In this document: positions 43,466 through 51,621 of the stretch, in pieces | How the letters are laid out: each line of letters opens with the position of its first letter | How positions within the stretch are numbered: the stretch's first letter is position 1 | NCBI GenBank assembly: GCA_001189095.1 | Contig: LFCK01000001.1 | Location: 62,001 to 126,000, forward strand | Direction: 5' to 3' | Source: Parcubacteria bacterium C7867-001 | Lineage (GTDB): Bacteria > Patescibacteria > Paceibacteria > UBA9973 > UBA2103 | Length of the DNA stretch: 64,000 bases | Notes under the pieces: model-generated | Databases searched by the model: none | What the model was told of the DNA's origin: nothing | What the model saw: the letters and a program-made list of their open reading frames with translations, nothing else | Program-made: the position numbers and the translations under genes

Positions 43466-44098
43466 TATCGCCATCTCTCCTGTGAGAGACACTTCGTTTT
43501 CACCGTCCCATCTGATGTGACCTTGCACCACAAGGTTCGTGATGCGCGGTTGCCAGAAGTGCTCGGCGTCTTTTACGCGTTTACCGAGCGTTTCCGGTGT
43601 GTCGTCGGGATCGATGCGAACTGCATGTTCGAAGAACACTGGTCCGCGGTCGTATTCCGGTGTAACGAAGTGCATCGTCACCGCGCTTACGCTCACGCGT
43701 CCTTCTCGGAAGGCTACAAGCACTGCTTCGTGCACGTATTGGCCGTAGAGACCTTTGCCGCCAAACGCAGGAAGCGGCGCCGGATGGATGTTGAACGTCG
43801 TTCGTGGATTGAGCCCGCGAACGGGTTTCAGCCATCCTGAGAGCGCCACAAAATCCGGTTTGTATTCTTCGACGAGTTTCCAATATCCTTCAGCACTCCA
43901 CGACATATCGTAGAAGTGCGAAAAGGGAACGTGGAGTCGTTCCGCGCGTTCGCGGACGCCGCCGTTTGCGTGGTTCGAAACGACGCCGACGATGTCGGCT
44001 TTGAGCGCGCCCTTTGCTGCGTGCTCAACGAGATTCTCGAACCCCGAGCCGCCGCCCGTAAGCGAGCCTGATGCGAACACCAAAAGCCGTGGTTTCAT
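43463..44098 (-). CDS. purN: Phosphoribosylglycinamide formyltransferase-like protein (PurN fold), 211 aa
   Basis: The N-terminus LLVFASGSLTGGGSGFENLVEHAAKG is a formyltransferase phosphate loop. Further conserved parts are VVSNHANGGVRERAERLHVP, FVALSGWLKPVRGLNPRTTFNIHPAPLPAFGGKGLYGQYVHEAVL with the catalytic N and H, and VSAVTMHFVTPEYDRGPVFFEHAV with the catalytic D. PurN formylates GAR in purine synthesis. No other pur gene is near, so a role on another amine substrate (formyl transfer to a sugar or amino acid) is possible. ATG 44098 has AAGGAA about 10 nt upstream; the longer open frame is noncoding. Confidence 0.82.
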   Translation of the reverse strand: MKPRLLVFASGSLTGGGSGFENLVEHAAKGALKADIVGVVSNHANGGVRERAERLHVPFSHFYDMSWSAEGYWKLVEEYKPDFVALSGWLKPVRGLNPRTTFNIHPAPLPAFGGKGLYGQYVHEAVLVAFREGRVSVSAVTMHFVTPEYDRGPVFFEHAVRIDPDDTPETLGKRVKDAEHFWQPRITNLVVQGHIRWDGENEVSLTGEMAI

Positions 44099-44185
44099 TT
44101 CTAAAGTTCCTTTCCATGGAAGAGGATGGATTCCCATTCGGCGATTGTCAAACTGATACCCCATCCATGCGATAGAATGAAGGGA

Positions 44186-45544
44186 ATGGACGTGCTCACG
44201 CTCTCCCGCATCCAGTTCGCCGATACGGCGATTTTCCATATTATCTGGCCGCTTCTTTCCATCGGCCTCGCGTTCTACCTCGTGCTGATGGAGGGCATGT
44301 GGCTCCGCACGAAGGATGCAAAGTTCTATCACCAAGCGCGTTTCTGGACGAAAATCTTTGTGCTCACGTTTGCGATAGGCGTCTCGAGTGGTTTTCCTCT
44401 TTCCTTCCAGTTCGGTACCAACTGGGCGGAATTCAGCAAGGCGGCTGGCAGTTTCTTCGGCAATATCCTTGGATTCGAAACGACGATTGCCTTTACACTC
44501 GAAACCGCATCGCTCGGCATTTTCCTCTTCGGCTGGAAGCGCGTTCCGAAAATCATCCACTTCCTTTCCGGTGTCGGCGTGTTCGTCGGCGCTTCGCTCT
44601 CGGGCTTCTGGATCGTCGTTGCTAATTCATGGATGCAGGTGCCGCGCGGCATTCACATGGAGGACGGGAAAATCATCGTCGACAATTATATGGAGGCTAT
44701 CTTCAATCCATCGTCCCTCGTTTCCTACGGGCATATGTGGCTTGCCTGCATCGAGACGACCCTCTTCTTTATGGCCGGTCTCTGTGCGCTTGCGCTTCTC
44801 AACAAAGCGAAGGAGAGCGCGTTTTTTCTCACCGCATTTAAATACGTGCTCGGGCTCATGCTCATCGTGACCCCGCTTCAAATTGGCTTTGGACACCTCA
44901 TTGGTTTGGTTGTTGCTGAACATCAGCCAGCCAAGCTTGCAGCAAGCGAGCTGCACTGGGACGTGAACAAGCCGGGGGATGGGGCTGCATGGAACATCAT
45001 TGCGTGGCCGAATGAGGAAGGAACAGGGAACGCGTTTGAGCTCGGCATTCCCGCAGGCCTCTCGCTTATCGTGACGGATTCGCTCACGGGCACCGTGCAA
45101 GGACTCAATGAGTTCCCGAAAGATGAGCGTCCGAATGCTATCGAAAGCACGATAACCTTCTACGCATTCCGTGTAATGGTTGCTATCGGCGTCATTTTGC
45201 TTCTCCTTTCATTCCTTGGTGCGTGGTACTGGTGGAAGAAACGTCTCACGGTCGAAGGCGTACAGAAAGATCGTTTGTTCTGGTGGCTCTTCGTGGGGGC
45301 GTTGCCGCTCGGATTCATCGCAACCGAGGCGGGCTGGGTCGTGCGCGAAGTCGGCCGGCAGCCATGGGTCATGTATCACCTCCTTAAAACCTCAGACGCT
45401 GTCTCTGCGCATCTGGAGTCTTCAGTCATAAGTCTCTTCATCATTGGGCTCACAACCATTTTCGCCATCATGTTTATTTTGTTCGTCTTCTTCACGTATC
45501 GCATCGTTCGTGCGGGCCCTGATCTTTCCGCGCCTGTACCATGA
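44186..45544 (+). CDS. cydA: Cytochrome bd oxidase subunit I
   Basis: A 452-residue membrane subunit of the quinol oxidase that reduces oxygen to water. MDVLTLSRIQFADTAIFHIIWP carries the heme b595 histidine. SYGHMWLACIET includes the heme b558 region. The Q-loop has AEHQPAKLAASELHWDV, and the motif REVGRQPWVMYHLLKTSDAVS is the GRQPW signature of the family. The Q-loop is of the short type. ATG 44186 is chosen because TAGAAT ends 7 nt before it; AAGGG also lies there. cydB overlaps by 4 bp (ATGA). Confidence 0.95.
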   Translation: MDVLTLSRIQFADTAIFHIIWPLLSIGLAFYLVLMEGMWLRTKDAKFYHQARFWTKIFVLTFAIGVSSGFPLSFQFGTNWAEFSKAAGSFFGNILGFETTIAFTLETASLGIFLFGWKRVPKIIHFLSGVGVFVGASLSGFWIVVANSWMQVPRGIHMEDGKIIVDNYMEAIFNPSSLVSYGHMWLACIETTLFFMAGLCALALLNKAKESAFFLTAFKYVLGLMLIVTPLQIGFGHLIGLVVAEHQPAKLAASELHWDVNKPGDGAAWNIIAWPNEEGTGNAFELGIPAGLSLIVTDSLTGTVQGLNEFPKDERPNAIESTITFYAFRVMVAIGVILLLLSFLGAWYWWKKRLTVEGVQKDRLFWWLFVGALPLGFIATEAGWVVREVGRQPWVMYHLLKTSDAVSAHLESSVISLFIIGLTTIFAIMFILFVFFTYRIVRAGPDLSAPVP

Positions 45545-46539
45545 CCGAATCTATCCTTCCAATCATCTGGTACTTCATCATCTGCGGCGAACTCGGTCTC
45601 TACATCCTGCTTGATGGCGCAAATCTCGGCATCGGCATCCTTTCTCTTTTTCCGCAGAAGGAAGAGGAGCGGGGAATCATGATGCGACTCTTGGGTCCGA
45701 TTTGGAATGCGAATGAAACGTGGCTGCTGGTGGCAGCCGGCTCGCTCTTCGGCGCATTCCCTCTTGTATATGCAGTCGGCCTCAATGCTCTCTACATACC
45801 GGCTGGTGTCATTCTCATCGGTCTTGCACTCCGCGCTGTGTCGTTTGAGTTCCATGCCTACGCGAACAATAAACGCTTCTGGAGCGGCATGTTCGGTGTT
45901 GCGAGCGCCATTCTCGTTGCGGGGCAAGGACTTGCGCTCGGAGGCTTACTGAGCGGCGTGAAAGTGGTTGATGGGAAGTTTGCAGGAAGCTTGTTCGACT
46001 TTGCGACGCCCGTTACGTTCCTCATAACCATCGGCATTTTCTTTAGTTACCTCGTACTGGGCTACGCCTACCTCATTCGGAATTCCTCGTATCAAAATTC
46101 AAATGAGACCTTTCCGCGCATTCTGATTGCGGCGGGAGGAACATTCATTGCACTGCTCGGCGCCACATTCCTCCTCCCAGAAACGAACTACGTGTTTTTC
46201 GATCGTTGGACCATGTCGCCGACGATGTACTACCTCTTTGCGCTCGCGGGTGTTATTGGGTTTGTATCGGTTACGCTTGCGTACTACGTCATCAAGAAAA
46301 TACATCTCGAGCGCGTGTACTACTTGTGTCTCGGTATTTTCGTTTTAGGCGCACTTGGGATGCTTATCGGCACCTATCCGTATCTCCTCCCCGGTTCGAT
46401 AACCATTTTCGAAGCGGCGTCTCCAGACTCGACGCTCTCCTTCATGCTCTGGGGTATCGGCCCGATTCTCCCCATCATCCTCCTCTACAACTTCTATCTC
46501 CATAAGATTTTTGCGAGAAAAACAGAGGGTGGGTACTAG
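45541..46539 (+). CDS. cydB: Cytochrome bd oxidase subunit II
   Basis: A 332-residue membrane subunit. The conserved start IIWYFIICGELGLYILLDGANLGIGILSLFPQKEEERGIMMRLLGPIWNANETWLLVAAGSLFGAFPLVYAV matches CydB, including the GANLGIG helix and WNANETWL motif. It forms a heterodimer with CydA. The start overlaps the cydA stop by four bases. No cydC/cydD transporter, cydX or other respiratory gene is found in this window. Confidence 0.95.
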   Translation: MTESILPIIWYFIICGELGLYILLDGANLGIGILSLFPQKEEERGIMMRLLGPIWNANETWLLVAAGSLFGAFPLVYAVGLNALYIPAGVILIGLALRAVSFEFHAYANNKRFWSGMFGVASAILVAGQGLALGGLLSGVKVVDGKFAGSLFDFATPVTFLITIGIFFSYLVLGYAYLIRNSSYQNSNETFPRILIAAGGTFIALLGATFLLPETNYVFFDRWTMSPTMYYLFALAGVIGFVSVTLAYYVIKKIHLERVYYLCLGIFVLGALGMLIGTYPYLLPGSITIFEAASPDSTLSFMLWGIGPILPIILLYNFYLHKIFARKTEGGY

Positions 46540-46555
46540 CGCGGCTCGGGGTTAA

Positions 46556-46584
46556 TTGACTAATGGCATAAAGTATGATATATT
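46556..46584 (+). promoter_or_regulatory. Promoter of the 199-aa membrane gene
   Basis: TTGACT (46556-46561), 17-bp spacer, TATATT (46579-46584), then about 40 nt of leader with AAGGAAAGG before GTG 46628. Confidence 0.75.
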
Positions 46585-46627
46585 AAGGTTAACCCCATGT
46601 GGGGCAAACCAAGGAAAGGGTCCTTAC

Positions 46628-47227
46628 GTGCAACAACCTAATCCTGCAAAATGGACGCTTGGTCCGATTGATCTCTCGTTCTTCCAGAACGTCAGTCAGT
46701 CGTTCATGCGATTCCATGACCGGCACATCTTTGTGCGTGCCGTGTCGCAACTCGTCGTCGTTCTTTCAATCATCGCTGGCGGCCTCGCGGCCTGCTACGG
46801 CCTCATCGCCATGATGTTTGGCGTTGCCAACCTCGTCATGAAGATGCTGTCTATCGGCGACGCAACGTCGCCGTACTGGGCGTACGCCCTCTTCGGCATT
46901 GGCGGTCTCGCGTTCGCATACGCGTGCTGCGCGTTCGTCGTCTTCGTCGGGCAGGCTGTTACGCAACGGACGCTCCAAGTGCTGATTTCGGGGTTCTGCA
47001 TCCCGGGCGGCTTACTCTTGGCGTATGCCGGATTCGGGATGGCGCAGGTCCTCGACCTGCTTCACCTGAACTTCTGGCATATGTTCGGCTACGTCGACGC
47101 TGTGGGCGTCTTCTTCGGCTGGGCGCTCGGGCTGGGCGGTTTATGCATGGTAGTTTTGGGGGCACTCGTTGCCTTCATGTCGCCAGCTGAATTCGTCGAG
47201 TATCGCGCTCGCCAAGCGACGGTCTAA
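46628..47227 (+). CDS. Membrane protein, 199 aa, four transmembrane helices
   Basis: Not recognised. Segments: QLVVVLSIIAGGLAACYGLIAMMFGV, YWAYALFGIGGLAFAYACCAFVVFVG, VLISGFCIPGGLLLAYAGFGMA and AVGVFFGWALGLGGLCMVVLGALVAFM. Start at GTG 46628 because AAGGAAAGG lies about 8 nt upstream; the longer in-frame ORF begins inside the promoter. It is a self-contained orphan unit between cydAB and the mannose operon. Confidence 0.7.
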   Translation: MQQPNPAKWTLGPIDLSFFQNVSQSFMRFHDRHIFVRAVSQLVVVLSIIAGGLAACYGLIAMMFGVANLVMKMLSIGDATSPYWAYALFGIGGLAFAYACCAFVVFVGQAVTQRTLQVLISGFCIPGGLLLAYAGFGMAQVLDLLHLNFWHMFGYVDAVGVFFGWALGLGGLCMVVLGALVAFMSPAEFVEYRARQATV

Positions 47228-47259
47228 CCATACGGTCGCACGGACCTTTAACTCGTGCA

Positions 47260-47290
47260 CAGGGTCACCGCAAGGTGGCCCTGAATTATT
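47260..47290. terminator. Hairpin between two converging genes
   Basis: Stem CAGGGTCACC/GGTGGCCCTG (one G-T pair) with a GCAA tetraloop, then AATTATTTC. It is positioned to end the 199-aa gene and the HAD-FAD gene. Confidence 0.6.
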
Positions 47291-49694
47291 TCATGCTGGT
47301 GATCATGTCCCGCTCGATATCCGCGAAGGTACCACCAATTTTCTTGCCCGGATTGAAGATACTGAGTGGATCAAAAATGGTTTTGGTCTCGCGGAAGAGC
47401 TCCATCATCTTGGGGCCATATTGCTGTTCGAGATACGGTGTGCGAATGATGCCGTCGTTATGCTCGCCGGTCGTTGTACCGCCATATTTGAGGACGAGGT
47501 CATACACTTTTGGTGCGAGCTCAAGAATGATTTTTCGTTGCTCGGGCTTCGTTACGTCCATGAGCGGAATGATATGGAAATTGCCGTTGCCGATGTGTCC
47601 AGCGGTCGTTTCAATGAGGTCGTATTTCCCGAGAAGTTCGTAGAGTTCCGGCAGGAATTTTGGATAGGTGTCGATAGGTACAACGAAGTCGTCGATGAAC
47701 GGCGAGGCGTAAAGGCCGGAAAGGTTTTTGCGTAGGAGCGCGAAACTTTCGCGTCGTACAATCCAGTATTTTTCTGCTGCCTGTTCGTTTTTTGCGATAC
47801 GGGTCGGGAGCTTCATATCCTCAAGCTCCATCTGCGCGTCTTTTGCGCGACGGAATGCTGCGTCGGCGGAATCGTCCGAAAATTCCGCCATAAGGACGAG
47901 CTTCGGCACACCACCGCGCAGGACGAGCGAGACTTCAGGAAGGAAAGAAAGTCCGAGACGCACCGCTCGAGCAAGGCCCATCTGGGAAAGCATTTGCGGA
48001 AGGAAACGGATCGCGAGATTAAAGGTGTGATCGTCGTAGGACTCAAACGACTCAGGATTGTGCTTTATGACGCGATGCACTATTTCCGGAAGATGCGCGA
48101 TATCTGAAAGGAAAACGATGAGCATCGCGCGGTGTTCCTTTGGCTTTACCAACGAGAGGGTCATCGAGGTTGTGAGTGCGAGCGTACCCTGCGCACCACA
48201 AATGAGCTTTGCGAGATTCATCGTGCCATTTTGGAAATCCATAACGTCCCAGAGCGCGTAGCCGGCGGAATTCTTCGAGATGTGTGGCTCGGCTGTTTGG
48301 ATAACGCCGCGATTCTCGATGAGAAGCTTCGTCATTCTTCGGTAAATTTCGCCTTCCAGATTATCCTGTTTCTTTTTTTCTAGGAGTTCGTCGGGGCCAA
48401 GCTCTTTGAAGGTGGCTTGTGAGCCATCGGAAAGAACGACATCGACCGCTTCGATGTAGCGGCGGGTTTTTCCATATTCGAGCGTGCGCTCTCCTCCTGA
48501 GTCGTTGTTCACAATGCCGCCCATGCCCGCGATGGAGCGCGAAGCGGGGTAGGAAGGAAGAATAGCGTGATGCTTAAGCGTTTCCTTTTCGAAGTCGCGG
48601 TAGTAGGCCCCCGGCTCGGTTGTTGCTTCCTTTTCGGAGACAGGTCCGATGCGGTTCATATATTTGGTGAATACGGCGACGACGGAATTCGTGAGAGGAC
48701 CTCCCGACATGTCGGTGCCTGCTGCGCGAGCGGTGACAGACACTTGTTCTCCGTGCTGCTTTGCTTCGCCGACGACACGAACAAGGGTGGACACGTCGTC
48801 TGCGTCTTTCGGGTACGCCACAAGGGAAGGTGTGCGGGTGAAGAGACTGGTGTCGCGGGAATATTTCTTGCGCTCTACAGCGTCGACTGAAAGGTCTCCT
48901 TTGAAGGATTCACGCAGCGTTTCCATGAGCGAGGTTTCGCTCCCTTCAGATCCGAGAATCTCGTCGATAGCACTCGCTGTTTCAAGAGGGCCGCTTACCT
49001 GTCGTGTTTTTATTCCAGTCTCTTTAACTACCTCGTCATTACCTCCCGCGAAAAGTGCGTCGCCCACGTAGAGCATTTCTGAAACGGGCGTGCTAATCAT
49101 TTGGGAAAACTTCCGAATGCCGTATGCCTTAGAAATGCCTTCTTTGGTGATGTCGATTGAGGTCGCGGCATTCATGCGGATGAAGTAGTGCGGCAGTCGC
49201 TTCACGAGTTCGTCAAAAAGCGGTTGGCGCTTTTTCCGATCAGGATCCCAGGCTTTCTTTTCAGCGGGAGGAGCTTCTTGTCCAAGTGCGGAGAAGGTGA
49301 CTTCAGCGCCGCGGTCTTCGATGCGCTCGCCCCATGTTCGCTCGGGCGGGTTGGAAAATCCGGTTTTTGCCATAGCATCGTCGAGCGCGCGGAGTACTTC
49401 GCGACGCTCCGCGTCCGAGAAAGAATTGTCGTAGATGAGCGACCATCCGCCGTTCGTGAATTGGTAGCAATAACCAGCGGATACGGGGAACAGAGAGAGA
49501 TTTTTGAAATTCGCATTCTTCGGGAATGCTGGCAGAAGCTGGCGTTCGAACTGGTGCCATGCGCCGCCGCTCATGACGGCGACTGGATGCGTTGTGAGGA
49601 GTTTTGCGAGCACGGCACCCATCGCTGGCGTTACGGCTGACTTGCTTTCTGAAAGCGTTCCGTCGAGATCAAAGATAATCGCCTTGGTGCTCAT
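47286..49694 (-). CDS. Fusion of phosphomannomutase-like HAD domain with FAD-linked oxidase (GlcD/Dld type), 802 aa
   Basis: Residues 1-245 are a HAD domain of the eukaryotic-type phosphomannomutase group: KAIIFDLDGTLSESK carries the nucleophile aspartates, RGAEVTFSALGQ and MLYVGDALFAGGNDEVV are group-specific. From about residue 275 an FAD-binding type 4 domain follows (VAYPKDADDVSTLVRVVGEAKQ, TARAAGTDMSGGPLTNSVVAVF, ASRSIAGMGGIVNNDSGGERTLEYGKT), and then the FAD-oxidase C-terminal cap (TAGHIGNGNFHIIPLMDV, GGTTTGEHNDGIIRTPYL, FDPLSIFNPGKKI). The oxidase part resembles D-2-hydroxyacid dehydrogenases. This fusion is unusual. The start overlaps the GH130 stop (ATGA). It is the last gene of the cupin-GH130-GH130 operon. 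Confidence 0.88.
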   Translation of the reverse strand: MSTKAIIFDLDGTLSESKSAVTPAMGAVLAKLLTTHPVAVMSGGAWHQFERQLLPAFPKNANFKNLSLFPVSAGYCYQFTNGGWSLIYDNSFSDAERREVLRALDDAMAKTGFSNPPERTWGERIEDRGAEVTFSALGQEAPPAEKKAWDPDRKKRQPLFDELVKRLPHYFIRMNAATSIDITKEGISKAYGIRKFSQMISTPVSEMLYVGDALFAGGNDEVVKETGIKTRQVSGPLETASAIDEILGSEGSETSLMETLRESFKGDLSVDAVERKKYSRDTSLFTRTPSLVAYPKDADDVSTLVRVVGEAKQHGEQVSVTARAAGTDMSGGPLTNSVVAVFTKYMNRIGPVSEKEATTEPGAYYRDFEKETLKHHAILPSYPASRSIAGMGGIVNNDSGGERTLEYGKTRRYIEAVDVVLSDGSQATFKELGPDELLEKKKQDNLEGEIYRRMTKLLIENRGVIQTAEPHISKNSAGYALWDVMDFQNGTMNLAKLICGAQGTLALTTSMTLSLVKPKEHRAMLIVFLSDIAHLPEIVHRVIKHNPESFESYDDHTFNLAIRFLPQMLSQMGLARAVRLGLSFLPEVSLVLRGGVPKLVLMAEFSDDSADAAFRRAKDAQMELEDMKLPTRIAKNEQAAEKYWIVRRESFALLRKNLSGLYASPFIDDFVVPIDTYPKFLPELYELLGKYDLIETTAGHIGNGNFHIIPLMDVTKPEQRKIILELAPKVYDLVLKYGGTTTGEHNDGIIRTPYLEQQYGPKMMELFRETKTIFDPLSIFNPGKKIGGTFADIERDMITSMK

Positions 49695-51619
49695 ATGTTT
49701 GGAAGAAGTTTCTTCATAAGCGCGCTTTTTGAAACCGTTGCTACTGCAAGCGCAGAATCTCCGCCGCCGTAATACACGAAGAGTGTATCTTCACGCAGGA
49801 TGGAACCGCAGGAGAAGACCACGTTTGGGATTTCACCGATACGCTCCCAATCCAGTAGTGGCTCGAGTATAGGAACCGCGCTGCGTGCGAGTACCGAGAC
49901 CCCGTCGGCTCCAAGGAGTGCCGCTCCAAGACGGTAGGCGTGATCGTGCCCAACGCCATGGTAGATGAAGAGCCAGCCCTCAGGAACTTTTATAGGTGGC
50001 CCGGCAGCGCCTATCTTTATTCCGTCCCACATTCCCGGACGCGGACCCATGACCTCGATACAACGGTTCGCGACGCGTTCAAACTCAGTTGATTCAAACT
50101 GGTCGGCGCAGATGGTCGGGTCGAGTCGGTGGAGGAGCATCACTTTTCCATTCACGAGCTCGGGAAAAAGAGCGAGATCTTTGTCCGCAACGTCTTCCGG
50201 CGTCACCAGTTTTGGCGTCGCCCACTCCGTGAATTTCTTTGCGCGGAATGCGTCGACGGAAATAGAGCTTATCGTGCCGCGCGGCGGATGCACGCCGTCG
50301 TACGACGTATAGCAAAGGTAGATGGTGTCGCCGATGCGTGTGAGACGCGGATCTTCGCAGCCTGAATTGCCGTGCGCGTCACCAAGTTTTTGTTCGAATG
50401 GTTCGCGTGGGAGATATACGGGCGCGTCGAGTTTCTCATCGATATGCAGTCCGTCTTTGAGTCGTGCATAGCCAAGCACCGAAGTGTTTTCGAGACCCAT
50501 GGCTCGATAGAGAAGATGTATCGAACCATCAAGATCGATTGCGGCAGCGTTCATCACATTCTTTGACTCCCATGAGTGTTCAGGATTCGGTTCGAGAATG
50601 GGATTGTGCTGCACGCGGGTAAGGAACATCGAGCGCTTGGTTTCGCTCATCGTGTCGTAGAGGTCGGCAAACGAAAGTGCTGCCGTTGCGCACGAAGTGT
50701 CGGCGGCTCCGTAGTAAATCTCAAGGCGGTCGCCATTGAGGAGCGCGCCCGAGGGGAAGACGACGTTCGCAACGAGTCCGTAGCGTTCGTAAAACTCTTC
50801 TGGGACCATGAAGGGATAGGCGGTCTTTGCGAGCACTTTGCGCGGATCAGAAGCGTCGAGGATGAGTGCTTCTACCCCGAAAATGCGTGCGTGCTCGTCG
50901 TAATAATTCTGTATGTGCGAATAGACGAGCAACCATCCATGCTCGGTCTTGATGGGTGTTGCTGCGACCTCCATGTGTTCGCTATCGGCGCGACGAACGT
51001 CTGGAAGGGCGTGTTCGCCCAGATTCTGGTGCCACGCTTCCCAGTATGTTGGATTGAAAAAATCAGAAACTTCTTTTGCGCGCGCAATGCCGATGGTCGG
51101 GCGCGGATGCTCGGGGGTAAAGTCAGTATGTGCGGTAAGGAGAAGACAGACTTCACCGTCGACGCGCTCAGGGAAGAGTGTCATCGCTTTTGCGTTAAAG
51201 GGCGTGATGAGGTGCTTTTCGGTGAGGGCGTCCGGCGTGGTGCCCATCGCGACTGCGCATTTAATGTTGTCTGGGCCAAACGGGTAGCCGCCAAGTGCGG
51301 TATAGAAGACGTACCACTTTCCTTCAAAAAAAGTTGCGCGTGGATCCTCGCAGCCATACGCGTCCCACGATTCAGACGGCGCGATGACGCGTGTACGCTC
51401 GCTGGTAAGTCCGCCATTTGCAAAGAGTGCGTGGCCGATAGTTGAGAAGCTGCGATCCGGCGTCCGCAGTTTGTCCGGTTCCGCTCCAGCGCGATAGAAG
51501 ATATGCGTATCGCCGTTCGTTCGAACGGCCGAAGGATTATATGCAGCGACATTTTCCCAGCCGTGCTCGCGCATCGGCGTAATGAGGGGGTTCTTGCTTG
51601 AGCGTTGTATGGCAAGCAT
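49691..51619 (-). CDS. Tandem GH130 (beta-mannoside phosphorylase family) protein, 642 aa
   Basis: Two complete GH130 five-bladed propeller domains lie in one chain. The first (about 1-325) has NPSAVRTNGDTHIFYRAG and SWDAYGCEDPRATFFEGKWYVFYTA (EDPR at 91-94). The second (about 330-642) has HNPILEPNPEHSWESKNVMNAAAIDLDGSIHLLYRAMG and GNSGCEDPRLTRIGDTIYLCYTSYDG. GH130 enzymes cleave beta-mannosides with phosphate to give mannose 1-phosphate, or hydrolyse them, and can run in reverse. A single-domain enzyme is the rule, so the duplication is notable. It begins 2 nt after the membrane-anchored GH130 gene and overlaps the HAD-FAD gene by 4 bp. Confidence 0.88.
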   Translation of the reverse strand: MLAIQRSSKNPLITPMREHGWENVAAYNPSAVRTNGDTHIFYRAGAEPDKLRTPDRSFSTIGHALFANGGLTSERTRVIAPSESWDAYGCEDPRATFFEGKWYVFYTALGGYPFGPDNIKCAVAMGTTPDALTEKHLITPFNAKAMTLFPERVDGEVCLLLTAHTDFTPEHPRPTIGIARAKEVSDFFNPTYWEAWHQNLGEHALPDVRRADSEHMEVAATPIKTEHGWLLVYSHIQNYYDEHARIFGVEALILDASDPRKVLAKTAYPFMVPEEFYERYGLVANVVFPSGALLNGDRLEIYYGAADTSCATAALSFADLYDTMSETKRSMFLTRVQHNPILEPNPEHSWESKNVMNAAAIDLDGSIHLLYRAMGLENTSVLGYARLKDGLHIDEKLDAPVYLPREPFEQKLGDAHGNSGCEDPRLTRIGDTIYLCYTSYDGVHPPRGTISSISVDAFRAKKFTEWATPKLVTPEDVADKDLALFPELVNGKVMLLHRLDPTICADQFESTEFERVANRCIEVMGPRPGMWDGIKIGAAGPPIKVPEGWLFIYHGVGHDHAYRLGAALLGADGVSVLARSAVPILEPLLDWERIGEIPNVVFSCGSILREDTLFVYYGGGDSALAVATVSKSALMKKLLPNI

Positions 51620-51621
51620 AG

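Noticed and set aside
44098..44560. N-terminal extension of the PurN-like frame
   Set aside because: It runs antisense through cydA and has no formyltransferase sequence; ATG 44098 starts the domain.
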